Of a DNA stretch of 64,000 nucleotides, positions 53,677 through 63,184 are shown in pieces (the stretch's first letter is position 1; the number at the start of each line of letters is the position of its first letter). The stretch is from Altererythrobacter sp. XM-24bin4. Its GTDB lineage: Bacteria > Pseudomonadota > Alphaproteobacteria > Sphingomonadales > Sphingomonadaceae. The notes under the pieces were generated by a model that searched no databases, was not told where the DNA came from, and saw only the letters and a list, made by a program, of their open reading frames with translations. The translations under genes were made by a program, and so were the position numbers. The stretch spans positions 773,183 through 837,182 of the forward strand of contig QCWG01000001.1 of assembly GCA_003149575.1 (NCBI GenBank). The letters are read 5' to 3'.

Positions 53677-54809
53677 CTGAACACCGCCGCTGGTTCTGTT
53701 TTGAGGACGCTGCGCAGGCTGAGCCAGCCTGTGATCGCAAGGATAATCACGACCGCTACCATGCTGATCAACGGAATTTGCCAGGGAATATAGAAACCTT
53801 TGAAGAACGGGTTTCCGCTGAAGGACCACATGAACCAGACTGTGCCGAGCACGCCCAAAGCGTAGCCAATGAAACCAACCAGTGACGCTTGCGCTACAAC
53901 CATCCGCCGGATCTTGGCATTGGTCACACCGATCGCCTTCAGCGCGCCAAATTGCTTGATATTGTCGCGGATGAACAGGCTGAATGTTAGGCCGACAATC
54001 GCTACACCCACCACGAATCCCAAAATAACCGTGATCCCGAAATTGGTAGGGATGCCGGTGTTCTGAATGATGAAGTTGACACCCGCTCTGGCAAATTCCT
54101 CACGGGTTTCGGCTTTGAGGCCTGTCTGGGCCTCGATACGCTGAGCGACCGCTTCGGGTGTCTCGCCTTCGGTGATGCCCACCAGGACGAAGCTCATGCG
54201 GTTGCGGGTGCCCGGGACGAAATTCAGCGCCCGACTATATTTGGTATAAAGAACCGCGGTGCTGGTGAAGGCCGGGATCGTATCGGCCATACCCAGTATG
54301 ACCGCGCGTTGGTCATTGAGCTCCAACCGCTCGTCCACGGGATCAAAGCCGGCCCCGAACATGTTGATGGTGCCGCCATCATCAATAATCACGGCGTCGG
54401 GTTCTGAAAGAACACTTCGCGATCCTTTGAACAGGCTCTTGGGCAAACCGATCAGCGTAGTATCGTCCACGCCGATGATCGCCACTTGTTCAAGGTCACC
54501 TTCCCGCGTTCGCACTGAAGCAACCGAGCGAAGATGCGGAACTGCCCATTCGACGCCGGGAACTGCTCGCACCTGATCCAAGGCAGTGGCAGGCATGGCG
54601 TAATTTACGTCGGTCGTGCGGCTGACCGGGTCCATCACCCAGACTTGCGCATTTGGTTCATTATACACGCCGCTGGCGCCACGCTCGATAAGATTGACGA
54701 ATATCGTCAGCTGTTGGGTGATCAGCAGGGTAGAGAAGGCGATACCGAACAAAAGACCATAGAATTTGGTCTTGTCACCGGTGAGCATGCGGATAGCGAT
54801 CCACAGCAT
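53673..54809 (-). CDS. ABC exporter permease (DevC/FtsX-like)
   Basis: A 378-residue permease with four membrane helices: one near the N-terminus (TKFYGLLFGIAFSTLLITQQLTIFVNL) and three after residue 270 (FGITVILGFVVGVAIVGLTFSLF, SLVGFIGYALGVLGTVWFMW, IPLISMVAVVIILAITGWLSL). A large periplasmic MacB-PCD-like domain lies between them. The FtsX core QFGALKAIGVTNAKIRRMVVAQ is present. It resembles DevC heterocyst-exporter permeases. It is the first gene of the operon, divergent from the TetR gene. Confidence 0.93.
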   Translation of the reverse strand: MLWIAIRMLTGDKTKFYGLLFGIAFSTLLITQQLTIFVNLIERGASGVYNEPNAQVWVMDPVSRTTDVNYAMPATALDQVRAVPGVEWAVPHLRSVASVRTREGDLEQVAIIGVDDTTLIGLPKSLFKGSRSVLSEPDAVIIDDGGTINMFGAGFDPVDERLELNDQRAVILGMADTIPAFTSTAVLYTKYSRALNFVPGTRNRMSFVLVGITEGETPEAVAQRIEAQTGLKAETREEFARAGVNFIIQNTGIPTNFGITVILGFVVGVAIVGLTFSLFIRDNIKQFGALKAIGVTNAKIRRMVVAQASLVGFIGYALGVLGTVWFMWSFSGNPFFKGFYIPWQIPLISMVAVVIILAITGWLSLRSVLKTEPAAVFR

Positions 54810-54863
54810 GGGAGGAACCTTTGCGACTAGGTGGGGTTGCCGAATGTGCGAAACAACACCATT

Positions 54864-54890
54864 ATTGAACGGTAACGTTTAATTGAACGG
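54864..54890. promoter_or_regulatory. Repeat pair between exporter operon and tetR, likely operator
   Basis: ATTGAACGG occurs twice in tandem (54864-54872 and 54882-54890), 18 bp apart. TTGAACG and CGTTTAA (54865-54882) also form an imperfect dyad. The site lies in the 92-bp gap between the divergent permease and TetR genes, where a TetR dimer would be expected to bind. Confidence 0.55.
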
Positions 54891-54901
54891 AGGCATTTAG
54901 C

Positions 54902-55573
54902 TTGTCAACTGACAAAGAGCCAGCGAGTTCCGTGTGCGCAGATATTACTGCGCCGAAGGGGCGTGGGCGCCCGGCCGATCTTGCCAAGCGCGAAGCGATG
55001 GTTGCCGCAGCGGCACGGAGCTTTTTCGATATCGGGTATGAAGCAACTTCAATCGAACAGATCGCGGCAGACGCCGGGGTTTCAAAGGTTACGGTTTACA
55101 ACCACTTTGGCGACAAACGCTCTCTATTCGGTGCGGCTGTTGAGCATGAATGTGAACGCCTGCGCGGCCTATTTGCGATAGACCTGAATTCTGCGGGGTC
55201 TTTGGCTCAGCGATTGACCTTGATTGGTGCCGGGATGAGCGAGTTTCTTGCCCGTCCCGAACTGGTCAGGTTTGACCGGCGCGTAGCCGCCGAAACGGAG
55301 CGAGATCCCGAAATTGGAAGAGCGTTTCTGAATGCCGGGCCCTACCGGATGAAAGGGGCCTTCACAGCTTTGCTCGAGAGCCTGGTCGGTTCAGGAGAGC
55401 TTGATATTGACGATTGCTCCATCGCTGCGGAACAATTCGTTTCGATGGTCAAAGGGATGGGCGATCTTGAGCGTCGTTTCGGTATGGATCTCGACGAAGA
55501 GGTCGACCACGCGCGCCTGGAGAACGCTGTAAAAGTTTTCTTGCGTGCCTATGCAACCAAAGGTGCCAGCTAA
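54902..55573 (+). CDS. TetR/AcrR-family transcriptional regulator
   Basis: A 223-residue regulator. The helix-turn-helix is AARSFFDIGYEATSIEQIAADAGVSKVTVYNHFGDKRSLF. The C-terminal ligand domain resembles the TetR_C AefR-like group (EFLARPELVRFDRRVAAETERDPEIGRAFLNAGP). The start is TTG at 54902, eight bases after GGAGG. It is divergent from the ABC exporter operon and presumably represses it until a ligand binds. Confidence 0.92.
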   Translation: MSTDKEPASSVCADITAPKGRGRPADLAKREAMVAAAARSFFDIGYEATSIEQIAADAGVSKVTVYNHFGDKRSLFGAAVEHECERLRGLFAIDLNSAGSLAQRLTLIGAGMSEFLARPELVRFDRRVAAETERDPEIGRAFLNAGPYRMKGAFTALLESLVGSGELDIDDCSIAAEQFVSMVKGMGDLERRFGMDLDEEVDHARLENAVKVFLRAYATKGAS

Positions 55574-55657
55574 CCGTATCAAATCAATGAGGCGCGGTTA
55601 TCTTGCCATTCACCTGTGCGCGCCTACATTAGGCGGCACGAAAGGAATCTTTGTCCG

Positions 55658-57631
55658 ATGAGCGACCAGAACGATCCACGCGACTCGAACGGCGGCCAAG
55701 GCCCTGAGAGGCCGAACCCGATGATCAAGACTTTGATGATCTGGGGCGGCATATTCATGGCGCTTCTGCTGACTGTTTCGATGTTCAGCAACACTGGCCA
55801 AACGGCGGGAACGGCAATCGCATACTCGGAATTTCGTGAGAAAGTTGCCGAGGGGACAGTCAAGGAAGTTCAGGTCGCGCCGGATCGCATTACCGGTGTG
55901 ATGAAGAACAATGAGACTTTCAGCACGATTCCCGTGGCGAATGATCCCGGTTTGACAGCTCTATTGGATGACAATGGCGTAAAATATTCCGGGGCAGAAA
56001 AGCAGGAGATGGGCATTTTCGCTTATATCCTGATCAATTCGCTGCCTTTCCTGTTGATCCTCGGCATTGCGATCTTCGCTTTGAGGCAAGTGCAAAAAGG
56101 CGGCGGCGGCGGAGCCATGGGCTTCGGCAAATCCAAAGCCAAGATGCTGACAGAGCGGCAGGGGCGGGTCACGTTTGACGATGTTGCCGGCATTGATGAA
56201 GCGCGTGAAGAGCTCGAAGAAATCGTCGAATTTCTGAAGGATCCACAGCGTTTCTCCAAGCTTGGCGGTCAAATCCCGAAAGGCGCGCTACTGGTCGGTT
56301 CCCCTGGTACCGGTAAGACCCTGCTGGCCCGCGCGATCGCAGGCGAAGCAGGCGTTCCTTTCTTCACCATTTCAGGTTCAGACTTCGTAGAAATGTTTGT
56401 TGGCGTCGGCGCGAGCCGCGTGCGCGACATGTTCGAGCAGGCGAAGAAGAACGCGCCATGTATCCTCTTCATTGACGAAATTGATGCGGTCGGCCGCTCG
56501 CGTGGCCATGGCCTTGGCAACTCGAACGATGAGCGCGAGCAAACGCTGAACCAACTGCTGGTCGAGATGGATGGTTTTGAAGCCAATGAAGGCATCATTA
56601 TCATTGCCGCAACCAACCGTCCCGATGTCCTGGACCCCGCATTGCTGCGTCCGGGCCGTTTTGACCGTCAGGTTGTTGTGCCCATTCCGGACATCGATGG
56701 CCGCGAAAAGATTCTCGGCGTGCACATGAAGAAAGTACCGCTGGCTCCCGATGTGAACCCCCGCACAATTGCGCGCGGTACGCCGGGCTTCTCAGGCGCA
56801 GACCTTGCAAACCTCGTCAATGAAGCGGCTCTATTGGCTGCGCGACGCAACAAGCGACTTGTTGCGATGCAGGAGTTTGAAGACGCCAAAGACAAGGTCA
56901 TGATGGGCACAGAGCGCCGCTCTATGGTCATGACTGATGAGGAAAAGAAGATGACGGCCTATCATGAGGCTGGCCATGCTTTGGTCAGCATCAATGAGCC
57001 GGCATCTGACCCGATTCACAAGGCGACGATTATTCCGCGCGGCCGCGCGCTGGGCATGGTGATGCGCCTGCCGGAACGGGACAATTACTCATACCATCGC
57101 GACAAGATGCACGCGAACCTGGCGGTTGCCATGGGTGGACGCGTGGCTGAAGAAATCATCTTCGGGCACGACAAGGTTTCGTCCGGCGCCTCTGGCGACA
57201 TCCAGTATGCGACTGATCTGGCGCGCAATATGGTCACTAAATGGGGAATGTCGGACAAGCTTGGTCCGCTCCAGTACGAGCAAAGCCAGGAAGGCTATCT
57301 TGGTATGGGGCAGACCGCGCGCACGATGTCCGGCGAAGAGACCAACAAGATGATCGACGCAGAGATCAAGGAATTGGTCGAAGGCGGGTTAAAGCGGGCG
57401 ACTGAAATACTGACAAGTCAGGAAGACAAGTTGCACCTGCTTGCGCAAGCTATGCTCGAATACGAAACGCTGACCGGTGAAGAGATCGATCAGCTGATGA
57501 AGAACGGCAAGATTGATCGTCCCGATCACCCTTCCGGCCCGACACCTGTTGCGCCGACTTCCGGATCTACAGTTCCGAAGGCCGGCAAGAAGTTCGGTGG
57601 CGAAGGTGGTGCAGCACCTCAGGGGGCATAG
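55658..57631 (+). CDS. ftsH: ATP-dependent zinc metalloprotease FtsH
   Basis: A 657-residue membrane-anchored AAA+ protease that degrades damaged membrane proteins and short-lived regulators. Two N-terminal membrane helices ([22 protein letters not shown] and [22 protein letters not shown]) bracket the periplasmic domain. Walker A is [14 protein letters not shown], Walker B is [12 protein letters not shown], and the second region of homology is [21 protein letters not shown]. The zinc site is [13 protein letters not shown]. The ATG at 55658 follows AAAGGA. A terminator follows the gene. Confidence 0.97.
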   Translation: MSDQNDPRDSNGGQGPERPNPMIKTLMIWGGIFMALLLTVSMFSNTGQTAGTAIAYSEFREKVAEGTVKEVQVAPDRITGVMKNNETFSTIPVANDPGLTALLDDNGVKYSGAEKQEMGIFAYILINSLPFLLILGIAIFALRQVQKGGGGGAMGFGKSKAKMLTERQGRVTFDDVAGIDEAREELEEIVEFLKDPQRFSKLGGQIPKGALLVGSPGTGKTLLARAIAGEAGVPFFTISGSDFVEMFVGVGASRVRDMFEQAKKNAPCILFIDEIDAVGRSRGHGLGNSNDEREQTLNQLLVEMDGFEANEGIIIIAATNRPDVLDPALLRPGRFDRQVVVPIPDIDGREKILGVHMKKVPLAPDVNPRTIARGTPGFSGADLANLVNEAALLAARRNKRLVAMQEFEDAKDKVMMGTERRSMVMTDEEKKMTAYHEAGHALVSINEPASDPIHKATIIPRGRALGMVMRLPERDNYSYHRDKMHANLAVAMGGRVAEEIIFGHDKVSSGASGDIQYATDLARNMVTKWGMSDKLGPLQYEQSQEGYLGMGQTARTMSGEETNKMIDAEIKELVEGGLKRATEILTSQEDKLHLLAQAMLEYETLTGEEIDQLMKNGKIDRPDHPSGPTPVAPTSGSTVPKAGKKFGGEGGAAPQGA

Positions 57632-57662
57632 CACCCTACCCGCCGTTCAATTGAATTATCTA

Positions 57663-57695
57663 AAGGCGCTCGGAGCAATCCGGGCGCCTTTTTCT
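57663..57695 (+). terminator. Rho-independent terminator after ftsH
   Basis: GGCGC (57665-57669) and CGG (57671-57673) pair with CCG (57680-57682) and GCGCC (57684-57688) around the loop AGCAAT. The hairpin is followed by five T residues. It begins about 33 bases after the ftsH stop. Confidence 0.9.
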
Positions 57696-57698
57696 AAT

Positions 57699-57977
57699 TC
57701 AAAATGCACCAAGCAGCAGTAGAACCTGGAAGAACAGCAGCAGGATCATGAGTATGAAAACGTGCAGCAGGTCATGGAAAAATGCTCCTATCGTGCGGCG
57801 CAAGTGCGCCTTCTGGCCACATTCTTGGCAATGCTTGCCGGTCAGCTCTGTACCGCAATTGAGGCATGCCCCTTCGGCAAAGTGGCCTTTCTCAATTGGC
57901 GTGCCTTCCCTCGATATAGCTCTAGCGAGCAGTCTGCCTTCAGCCGCTGTTCCTAACGCTTCGGTAATGTCGCTCAT
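57699..57977 (-). CDS. Shortened DUF3667-like zinc-ribbon membrane protein
   Basis: A 92-residue protein. The N-terminal half has a zinc ribbon (CLNCGTELTGKHCQECGQKAHLRRTIGAFFHDLLH), the signature of DUF3667 membrane proteins. In those, a domain of more than 200 residues with several helices follows HDLLH. Here HDLLH runs straight into one hydrophobic helix (VFILMILLLFFQVLLLLGAF) that resembles a terminal helix. This suggests an in-frame internal deletion. Whether the product is functional is unknown. It converges on ftsH and its terminator. Confidence 0.72.
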   Translation of the reverse strand: MSDITEALGTAAEGRLLARAISREGTPIEKGHFAEGACLNCGTELTGKHCQECGQKAHLRRTIGAFFHDLLHVFILMILLLFFQVLLLLGAF

Positions 57978-58034
57978 CAGTCCCCTGCCTGCATTTCGAA
58001 CGCGGGAACAATGATAAGCAGGTTTCGCGCAAAC

Positions 58035-58061
58035 AAAAAGGCCGCCCGTTGCGGGGCGGCC
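58035..58061 (-). terminator. Rho-independent terminator of rpoZ
   Basis: GGCCGCCC (58040-58047) pairs with GGGCGGCC (58054-58061). Read on the minus strand the stem is followed by TTTTTG, so it ends the rpoZ transcript. Confidence 0.87.
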
Positions 58062-58087
58062 TCTTCGTAACCAGAGTAGCTGAAAAA

Positions 58088-58432
58088 TCAGCCGTCGAAA
58101 TCGGTCGCAATCGAATTGGTCCGCGTCGGCGCGGAGGCCGTGATACGCATCGCCTCAGCCGACTGGCTCAACGAACCGATATCATCGGCCTCGTCTTCGT
58201 CATCAGGCAAAATCTTCTGCAGATTGGTCACAATCGCTTCATGCAGTTCTTTCGGCTTGATGGTCTGCTCGGCGATTTCGCGCAGAGCAACAACGGGGTT
58301 CTTGTCCCGGTCGCGATCAATGGTCATTTCTGCACCGCCGGAAATCTCGCGGGCGCGCTGGGCAGCCAGCAAAACGAGATCGAAACGGTTCGGAACCTTG
58401 TCTACGCAATCTTCAACGGTAACGCGTGCCAT
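58088..58432 (-). CDS. rpoZ: RNA polymerase omega subunit
   Basis: A 114-residue omega subunit that helps beta' to fold and assemble. The conserved N-terminus is [31 protein letters not shown], with [15 protein letters not shown]. The acidic tail ([22 protein letters not shown]) is typical of alphaproteobacteria. The ATG is close to the promoter region shared with the divergent phospholipase gene. Confidence 0.96.
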   Translation of the reverse strand: MARVTVEDCVDKVPNRFDLVLLAAQRAREISGGAEMTIDRDRDKNPVVALREIAEQTIKPKELHEAIVTNLQKILPDDEDEADDIGSLSQSAEAMRITASAPTRTNSIATDFDG

Positions 58433-58541
58433 GAAGGCCTCTCATGCAAATAGGTTTGCGGGGAAGCGCGCCAGATAGTTTGCGCGGCGCATTGAGTCAA
58501 GAAATTGCACAAACGGCCCGCCTTTGGCTAAAGTGAACGCA

Positions 58542-59735
58542 ATGACCGAACCTGGCGGAACACTGACCAATCCTGATCCCGAGGTTGATTACCGCGATCT
58601 GCCGGGTTTCGCGGTACAAGCCAAAGGCCATGACTTGCGTTTCATGTTGTCAGGGCAAGAGCGGCTGGACGGGCTCATTGCGCTGATCGACAGTGCCACG
58701 ACTTCGCTCAAAATGTGTTTCTACATGTTTCAGGCGGATCACTCGGGCACGATAGTGCGGGGCGCATTGATCCGGGCCGCGCAGCGCGGTGTGCAGGTGC
58801 ATCTGATTATCGATGCCTTCGGCAGCGATGCTCCGCAAAGTTTCATGGATCCGATCATTCGTGCCGGCGGAAAGGTTAGCGTGTTCCAGTCGCGCTGGAA
58901 TGTGCGCTACCTTATTCGCAATCATCAGAAATTCGTGATCGCCGATGATGAACGGGTTATCACTGGTGGTTTCAATGTCTCTGACCATTACTTCGCGACT
59001 CCGAAGGAAAACGGCTGGTGTGATCTGGGCGTCGCGCTTGAAGGAGCGGCCGTCGGCCGATTTGTCGAATGGTTTGCCGAACTGGAAAAATGGGTCGGCA
59101 ATGGAGGCTCCCAATTCTTTGCAATCCGCCGCATGGTACGCGATTGGCATGAAGACGGGGGCGATGTGGAGCTCCTGCTCGGTGGCCCATCGAAGATCAC
59201 TAGTGCGTGGGCAAGAATCGTGAAGCAGGATCTGGCCCAGGCGGAGCGTCTCAATCTGGTCATGGCCTATTTCTCTCCTCCGCGGAGCATCAGGCGATTG
59301 ATCCGCATGGTCTCGCGCAAAGGGAAGGCGCGGCTGATAACCGCGGGCAAGTCTGACAACACGACCACGATTGGCGCATCGCGCGCACTTTACGGAGCGC
59401 TGCTGCGCGACAATGTCGAGATCTATGAGTTCGACGCCAGCAAACTGCATATGAAATTACTGGTGGTTGATGATGTTACCTATTTCGGCAGCGCGAACTT
59501 TGACCTGCGTTCAATCCGTCTCAACCTCGAGCTGATGGTGCGCGTGAAAGATGCCGGACTTGCTGCGAAGATGCGCGAGGTTATCGAGCATATGACCAAG
59601 GGTTCCGTGCCGATCACTCAGGAATGGCATGGCGAGCGCGGCAGCTTGATCAATCGTATCCGTTGGCGATTGTCGTGGTTTCTGGTCTCAGTGCTCGACT
59701 ACACAGTCGCGCGCAGGCTCAATCTTGGGTTGTAA
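58542..59735 (+). CDS. Phospholipase D-family cardiolipin synthase-like protein
   Basis: A 397-residue enzyme with two HKD motifs: RNHQKFVIADDERVITGGFNVSD and SKLHMKLLVVDDVTYFGSANFD. Both keep His, Lys and Asp. LIALIDSATTSLKMCFYMFQADHSG and the final basic helix (INRIRWRLSWFLVSVLDYTVAR) fit a membrane-associated phosphatidyltransferase. It most likely makes cardiolipin or related lipids; plain phospholipase activity is possible. The frame opens with TTG at 58524, but the ATG at 58542 is more likely. It lies 6 bp from the convergent dnaB stop. Confidence 0.91.
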   Translation: MTEPGGTLTNPDPEVDYRDLPGFAVQAKGHDLRFMLSGQERLDGLIALIDSATTSLKMCFYMFQADHSGTIVRGALIRAAQRGVQVHLIIDAFGSDAPQSFMDPIIRAGGKVSVFQSRWNVRYLIRNHQKFVIADDERVITGGFNVSDHYFATPKENGWCDLGVALEGAAVGRFVEWFAELEKWVGNGGSQFFAIRRMVRDWHEDGGDVELLLGGPSKITSAWARIVKQDLAQAERLNLVMAYFSPPRSIRRLIRMVSRKGKARLITAGKSDNTTTIGASRALYGALLRDNVEIYEFDASKLHMKLLVVDDVTYFGSANFDLRSIRLNLELMVRVKDAGLAAKMREVIEHMTKGSVPITQEWHGERGSLINRIRWRLSWFLVSVLDYTVARRLNLGL

Positions 59736-59741
59736 GCTGGC

Positions 59742-61250
59742 TTAGCCTTCACCCCAGTCCGAATAATCGCGGATGTTGGGCGAAGTGAACTTTGTGATCT
59801 CGGCCTGGAAATGCAGCGGCACATTACCGGTTGAGCCGTGACGCTGCTTCGCGACAATCAAAGTGGCTCGGCCTACCAGCTCCTCATGCTTTTCTTCCCA
59901 TTGGCGATATTTTTGCTTCGCGTCTTCGGAAGAGCTACCATCGGGCGTGTCCGGCTTTAACGAGAGGTGGTAATAGTCACCGCGATAGATGAACCACACC
60001 ATATCGGCGTCTTGCTCGATTGAACCGGATTCGCGCAGGTCCGAAAGCTGCGGGCGCTTGTCCTCGCGTTGCTCAACCGCACGGCTGAGCTGCGATAGTG
60101 CAATCACTGGCACGCTCAGCTCTTTCGCAAGCGTTTTCAAACCCCGGCTGATTTCAGAGATTTCATTGACCCGGTTGTCATTCGCGCGGCCAGAGCCTTG
60201 CAGCAGCTGGAGGTAGTCGACCACAATCAGGCCAATATCGTGTTTGCGCTTCATCCGGCGCGCGCGGGTACGCAGCGCGGCAATTGTCAGCGCGGGGGTA
60301 TCGTCGATGTATAAAGGAAGTTCCGCCAATCGCTGACTGGCAAAGGAAAGTTTCTGGAACTCGTCACGCGTCAACTTGCCGCTGCGCAGCGATTCAGAGC
60401 TGATCTCTGCCTGCTCGGCCAGAATACGCGTCGCGAGCTGATCCGCGCTCATCTCCAAACTGAAAAACGCCACGGGTGCGCCATATTGGAATTCGCCGCC
60501 GTCGCTTTGCCATTTCAAATGCTCTTCTGCGCAATTGAAAGCGATATTGGTCGCCAGCGATGTTTTGCCCATGCCCGGCCGACCAGCGAGGATCACAAGA
60601 TCCGAATTGTGAAGGCCCGAGGTTTTCCGATCGATCACTTCCAGGCCGGTTGTCTTGCCTGACAGGCCGCCGCCCGAATTCATCGCGGCTTCGGCCATCT
60701 TGATGGCTTCCATCGCGGCCTTGCGGAAGCTGGAAGCCTCGTTGCCCGTCGCCGCGCCTTCAGTAACCTTGTATAGCTGGGCTTCTGCTTCTGCCACGCG
60801 CTCCATCGGCGCGACATCGTCGCTGGTGTCGAGCGCGCCTTCTACCAGCCCGCGCCCGACGCTGACTAGTTCGCGTAGCAATGCGAGATCATAGATCTGC
60901 TGCGCTAACTCGCCTGCCGCCAGCAATCCCAATCCGTCTTGCGTCAGCCCGGCGAGATAGGTCGTTCCGCCCAGCTCCCTGAGTGCCTCGTCAGCCTCGA
61001 AATAGGGCTTGAGTGTGACAGGGCTCGCGGTCGCATTGCGCTCAAGCAGCTTGAGAATGCGCTCGTAAATCCGTTCGTGCAGCGGCTCGAAGAAATGGTC
61101 TGGGCGTAATGGAGCTTGCAATTCCTCGATCACGCGGTTGTCGATCAGAACTGCGCCGAGGAAGGCGGCCTCCGCTTCAATGTTTGCGGGGAGGCGGGCA
61201 GATTTTGTTGCATTGGCTCCTGGCCGCTCAAGAATATCGCTGGTCGACAT
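59742..61250 (-). CDS. dnaB: Replicative DNA helicase DnaB
   Basis: A 502-residue hexameric helicase that unwinds DNA at the fork. The N-terminal primase-interaction domain is visible in LPANIEAEAAFLGAVLIDNRVIEEL, and TTGLEVIDRKTSGLHNSDLVILAGRPGMGKTSLATNIA holds Walker A. Walker B and later motifs are in IGLIVVDYLQLLQGSGRANDNRVNEISEISRGLK and LSQLSRAVEQREDKRPQLSDLRESGSIEQDADMV. No intein is present. The start at 61250 is divergent from the UPF0262 gene. Confidence 0.97.
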   Translation of the reverse strand: MSTSDILERPGANATKSARLPANIEAEAAFLGAVLIDNRVIEELQAPLRPDHFFEPLHERIYERILKLLERNATASPVTLKPYFEADEALRELGGTTYLAGLTQDGLGLLAAGELAQQIYDLALLRELVSVGRGLVEGALDTSDDVAPMERVAEAEAQLYKVTEGAATGNEASSFRKAAMEAIKMAEAAMNSGGGLSGKTTGLEVIDRKTSGLHNSDLVILAGRPGMGKTSLATNIAFNCAEEHLKWQSDGGEFQYGAPVAFFSLEMSADQLATRILAEQAEISSESLRSGKLTRDEFQKLSFASQRLAELPLYIDDTPALTIAALRTRARRMKRKHDIGLIVVDYLQLLQGSGRANDNRVNEISEISRGLKTLAKELSVPVIALSQLSRAVEQREDKRPQLSDLRESGSIEQDADMVWFIYRGDYYHLSLKPDTPDGSSSEDAKQKYRQWEEKHEELVGRATLIVAKQRHGSTGNVPLHFQAEITKFTSPNIRDYSDWGEG

Positions 61251-61399
61251 GCATGTTCATTGCGCGCTGGCAGGGTTAGAAGGCAAGAGGCAATGATGCA
61301 GATTGATTGCAAAATTGGCGCACAGCCTTGTGGATAGCGTGGATGGATTGTCGAAATGCTTGAAACTTATGCGCTGCATCTGCGAAGGCGATATCCGTC

Positions 61400-61906
61400 A
61401 TGACCGCCAAGCCATCCGATTCCTCTGCCGACTACCGCATCGCGCATGTCGCTCTCGATGAAGAGACGATTATCTGGCGCAATGCAGATATCGAACAAGA
61501 GCGCCGTGTGGCGATTTATGATCTCATTGAAGAGAACAGTTTCAAGCCCATCCGCAGTGCCCAGCGCGGCGCATCCGGACCTTTCCGATTGCAGCTGTCG
61601 GTGCAGGACGGTCGCTTGCTGATGGAAATCCGTGACGAGGCGGAGGAGATGCTGGAGACACTGCTGTTTGGTCTGGCGCGTTTTCGGCGGCCGATCCGCG
61701 AATACTTTGCGATTTGCGACAGTTATTACCAAGCGATCCGCAAAGCCACGCCTGGTGAGATCGAGACGATCGATATGGCGCGCCGCGGAATTCATGACCA
61801 GGCAGCCGAGCTGTTGCTGGAGCGGCTTGATGGCAAGATCGAGACTGATTTTCCAACTGCGCGACGGCTCTTCACGCTGATCTGCGTATTGCACATCAAG
61901 GGTTAG
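61400..61906 (+). CDS. UPF0262 family protein
   Basis: A 168-residue protein of the UPF0262 family, found mainly in alphaproteobacteria and without a known function. Characteristic segments are RIAHVALDEETIIWRNADIEQERRVAIYDLIEEN, LQLSVQDGRLLMEIRDE, RRPIREYFAICDSYYQAIR and IDMARRGIHDQAAELLLERL. It is followed after one base by the GH25-like gene and probably shares its transcript. Confidence 0.9.
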   Translation: MTAKPSDSSADYRIAHVALDEETIIWRNADIEQERRVAIYDLIEENSFKPIRSAQRGASGPFRLQLSVQDGRLLMEIRDEAEEMLETLLFGLARFRRPIREYFAICDSYYQAIRKATPGEIETIDMARRGIHDQAAELLLERLDGKIETDFPTARRLFTLICVLHIKG

Positions 61907-61907
61907 G

Positions 61908-62615
61908 ATGGACCGCAAGCGCAAGCCTTTGCAGCATCGATGGTGGGTCCGGCTTCTCGCGCTTGGCCTTCTGGGACTAGCGGGTTTCGCCATCTGGTAT
62001 TGGTGGGATATCCAGCATTTCGCACCAGACGAGGCGACATTTTCCGAACAAGGCATCTCCGTCGGTGAGCGTCATGGCCATGTGGGTTTCGATACGGCAC
62101 GGGCTTTGGGTGCTAGCTTTGCCTATCTGGAAGCCAGTGCGGGAACGAGCCAAAGGGACGCACAATTCGCCGCAAATCTGGCCTCCGCCCGGCGCGCAGG
62201 GCTTTTGTCCGGCGGTGTGCACCGGTTTGATCCCTGCAGCGGTGCAGACGGGCAATCGGCCAACTTTGTCACAATGGTACCGCGCGATCCCGATCTTTTG
62301 CCGCCTGCCATTGCGCTTGAATGGGTAGCCGACGACTGCGAGACACCCGTCAGCGACGCGGCGTTGGAAAGCGAGCTTCTGACGTTCATCAATCAGGTTG
62401 AAATGCATTCGGGCAAACCCGTGATCCTGCGCATCTCCGAAGAGTTCGAAGCCCGTTATGGATTGGCTGGCCGGATTGAGCGCGATTTGTGGCTGGTCCG
62501 CGACCGGTTTCAGCCGCGCTATGCCGGGCGCCCCTGGTTGCTATGGACAGCCAATACCGCGCGCCGCAGCGAGATTTCAGATGTGCCGGTAGAATGGGTT
62601 GTGGTCCAGCCGTGA
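61908..62615 (+). CDS. GH25-like (lysozyme-fold) protein with altered catalytic residues
   Basis: A 235-residue protein with an N-terminal membrane helix (VRLLALGLLGLAGFAIWYWW) and a domain following the GH25 muramidase order: EQGISVGERHGHVGFDTARALGASFAYLEAS, AGTSQRDAQFAANLASARRAGLLSGGVHRF and PDLLPPAIALEW. The usual first catalytic Asp (GIDVS) reads GISVG, the ATEG-type Glu reads ASAG, and the DxE pair reads ALE with only the Glu kept. It may bind rather than cleave peptidoglycan. It lies between UPF0262 and cdd in a plus-strand cluster. Confidence 0.75.
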   Translation: MDRKRKPLQHRWWVRLLALGLLGLAGFAIWYWWDIQHFAPDEATFSEQGISVGERHGHVGFDTARALGASFAYLEASAGTSQRDAQFAANLASARRAGLLSGGVHRFDPCSGADGQSANFVTMVPRDPDLLPPAIALEWVADDCETPVSDAALESELLTFINQVEMHSGKPVILRISEEFEARYGLAGRIERDLWLVRDRFQPRYAGRPWLLWTANTARRSEISDVPVEWVVVQP

Positions 62616-62628
62616 AGGAAAGCGCACT

Positions 62629-63051
62629 ATGAGTGAAGACAATAATCGCGACAGCCTGATCGCTGCGGCGAAACGGGCGCTGGAGAATTCCTATTCGCCC
62701 TATTCCAAGTTTCGCGTTGGAGCGGCGCTGCGTTTTGCGGATGGCACCGTGGTGACAGGGACCAATATCGAGAATGCCAGCTATGGCCTGACGCTATGTG
62801 CGGAAACCGTCGCAATCGTGAAGGCAATGGATGATGGTCATCGCGGCGGCTTGGACGAAATAGCGGTCATCGGCGATACCGATGCGCCTGTAACCCCCTG
62901 CGGGCGGTGCAGGCAGGTCTTGAACGAGTTGGCCGAGTTGGGGGCAACCGATCCGATAGTTTACTGCGCGGGTTCAGATGATGTGGTCGAGACCCGACTA
63001 TCCGAGCTGCTTCCGCGGGCATTTGGCCCCGCAAGCCTGTCTGACGATTGA
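62629..63051 (+). CDS. cdd: Cytidine deaminase
   Basis: A 140-residue homotetrameric-type cytidine deaminase of pyrimidine salvage. The zinc site is TLCAETVAIVKAM and TPCGRCRQVLNE (three Cys ligands), with the substrate motif FRVGAALRFADGTVVTGTNIENASYG. The ATG at 62629, with GGAAAG upstream, is chosen; an in-frame ATG at 62599 lies inside the previous gene. Confidence 0.95.
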   Translation: MSEDNNRDSLIAAAKRALENSYSPYSKFRVGAALRFADGTVVTGTNIENASYGLTLCAETVAIVKAMDDGHRGGLDEIAVIGDTDAPVTPCGRCRQVLNELAELGATDPIVYCAGSDDVVETRLSELLPRAFGPASLSDD

Positions 63052-63055
63052 TCTA

Positions 63056-63184
63056 TCAAAAGAGGTCGCCAAGCGCCTTTCTAACATTGCCTAGTGGATT
63101 GTCGCGAAATTTGCGTTCTTCGCGGCCCATATAGGCAAAGATGCCGTCGAACGCCTCATCGGTCACGCTGGCGTGAGTCAACGC
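63056..63184 (-). pseudogene. C-terminal remnant of a DUF4197-like gene
   Basis: 42 codons ending in TGA (63056-63058) encode ALTHASVTDEAFDGIFAYMG and REERKFRDNPLGNVRKALGDLF. This matches the layout of the DUF4197 C-terminus ('TD.A.dGlF..ig.EE..iR.nP') as I remember it. The remnant is in the same frame as the M14 peptidase gene and begins right after that gene's TGA. A TTG at its second codon could start a 41-residue peptide, but a truncated leftover of a protein of more than 200 residues is more likely. Confidence 0.55.
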
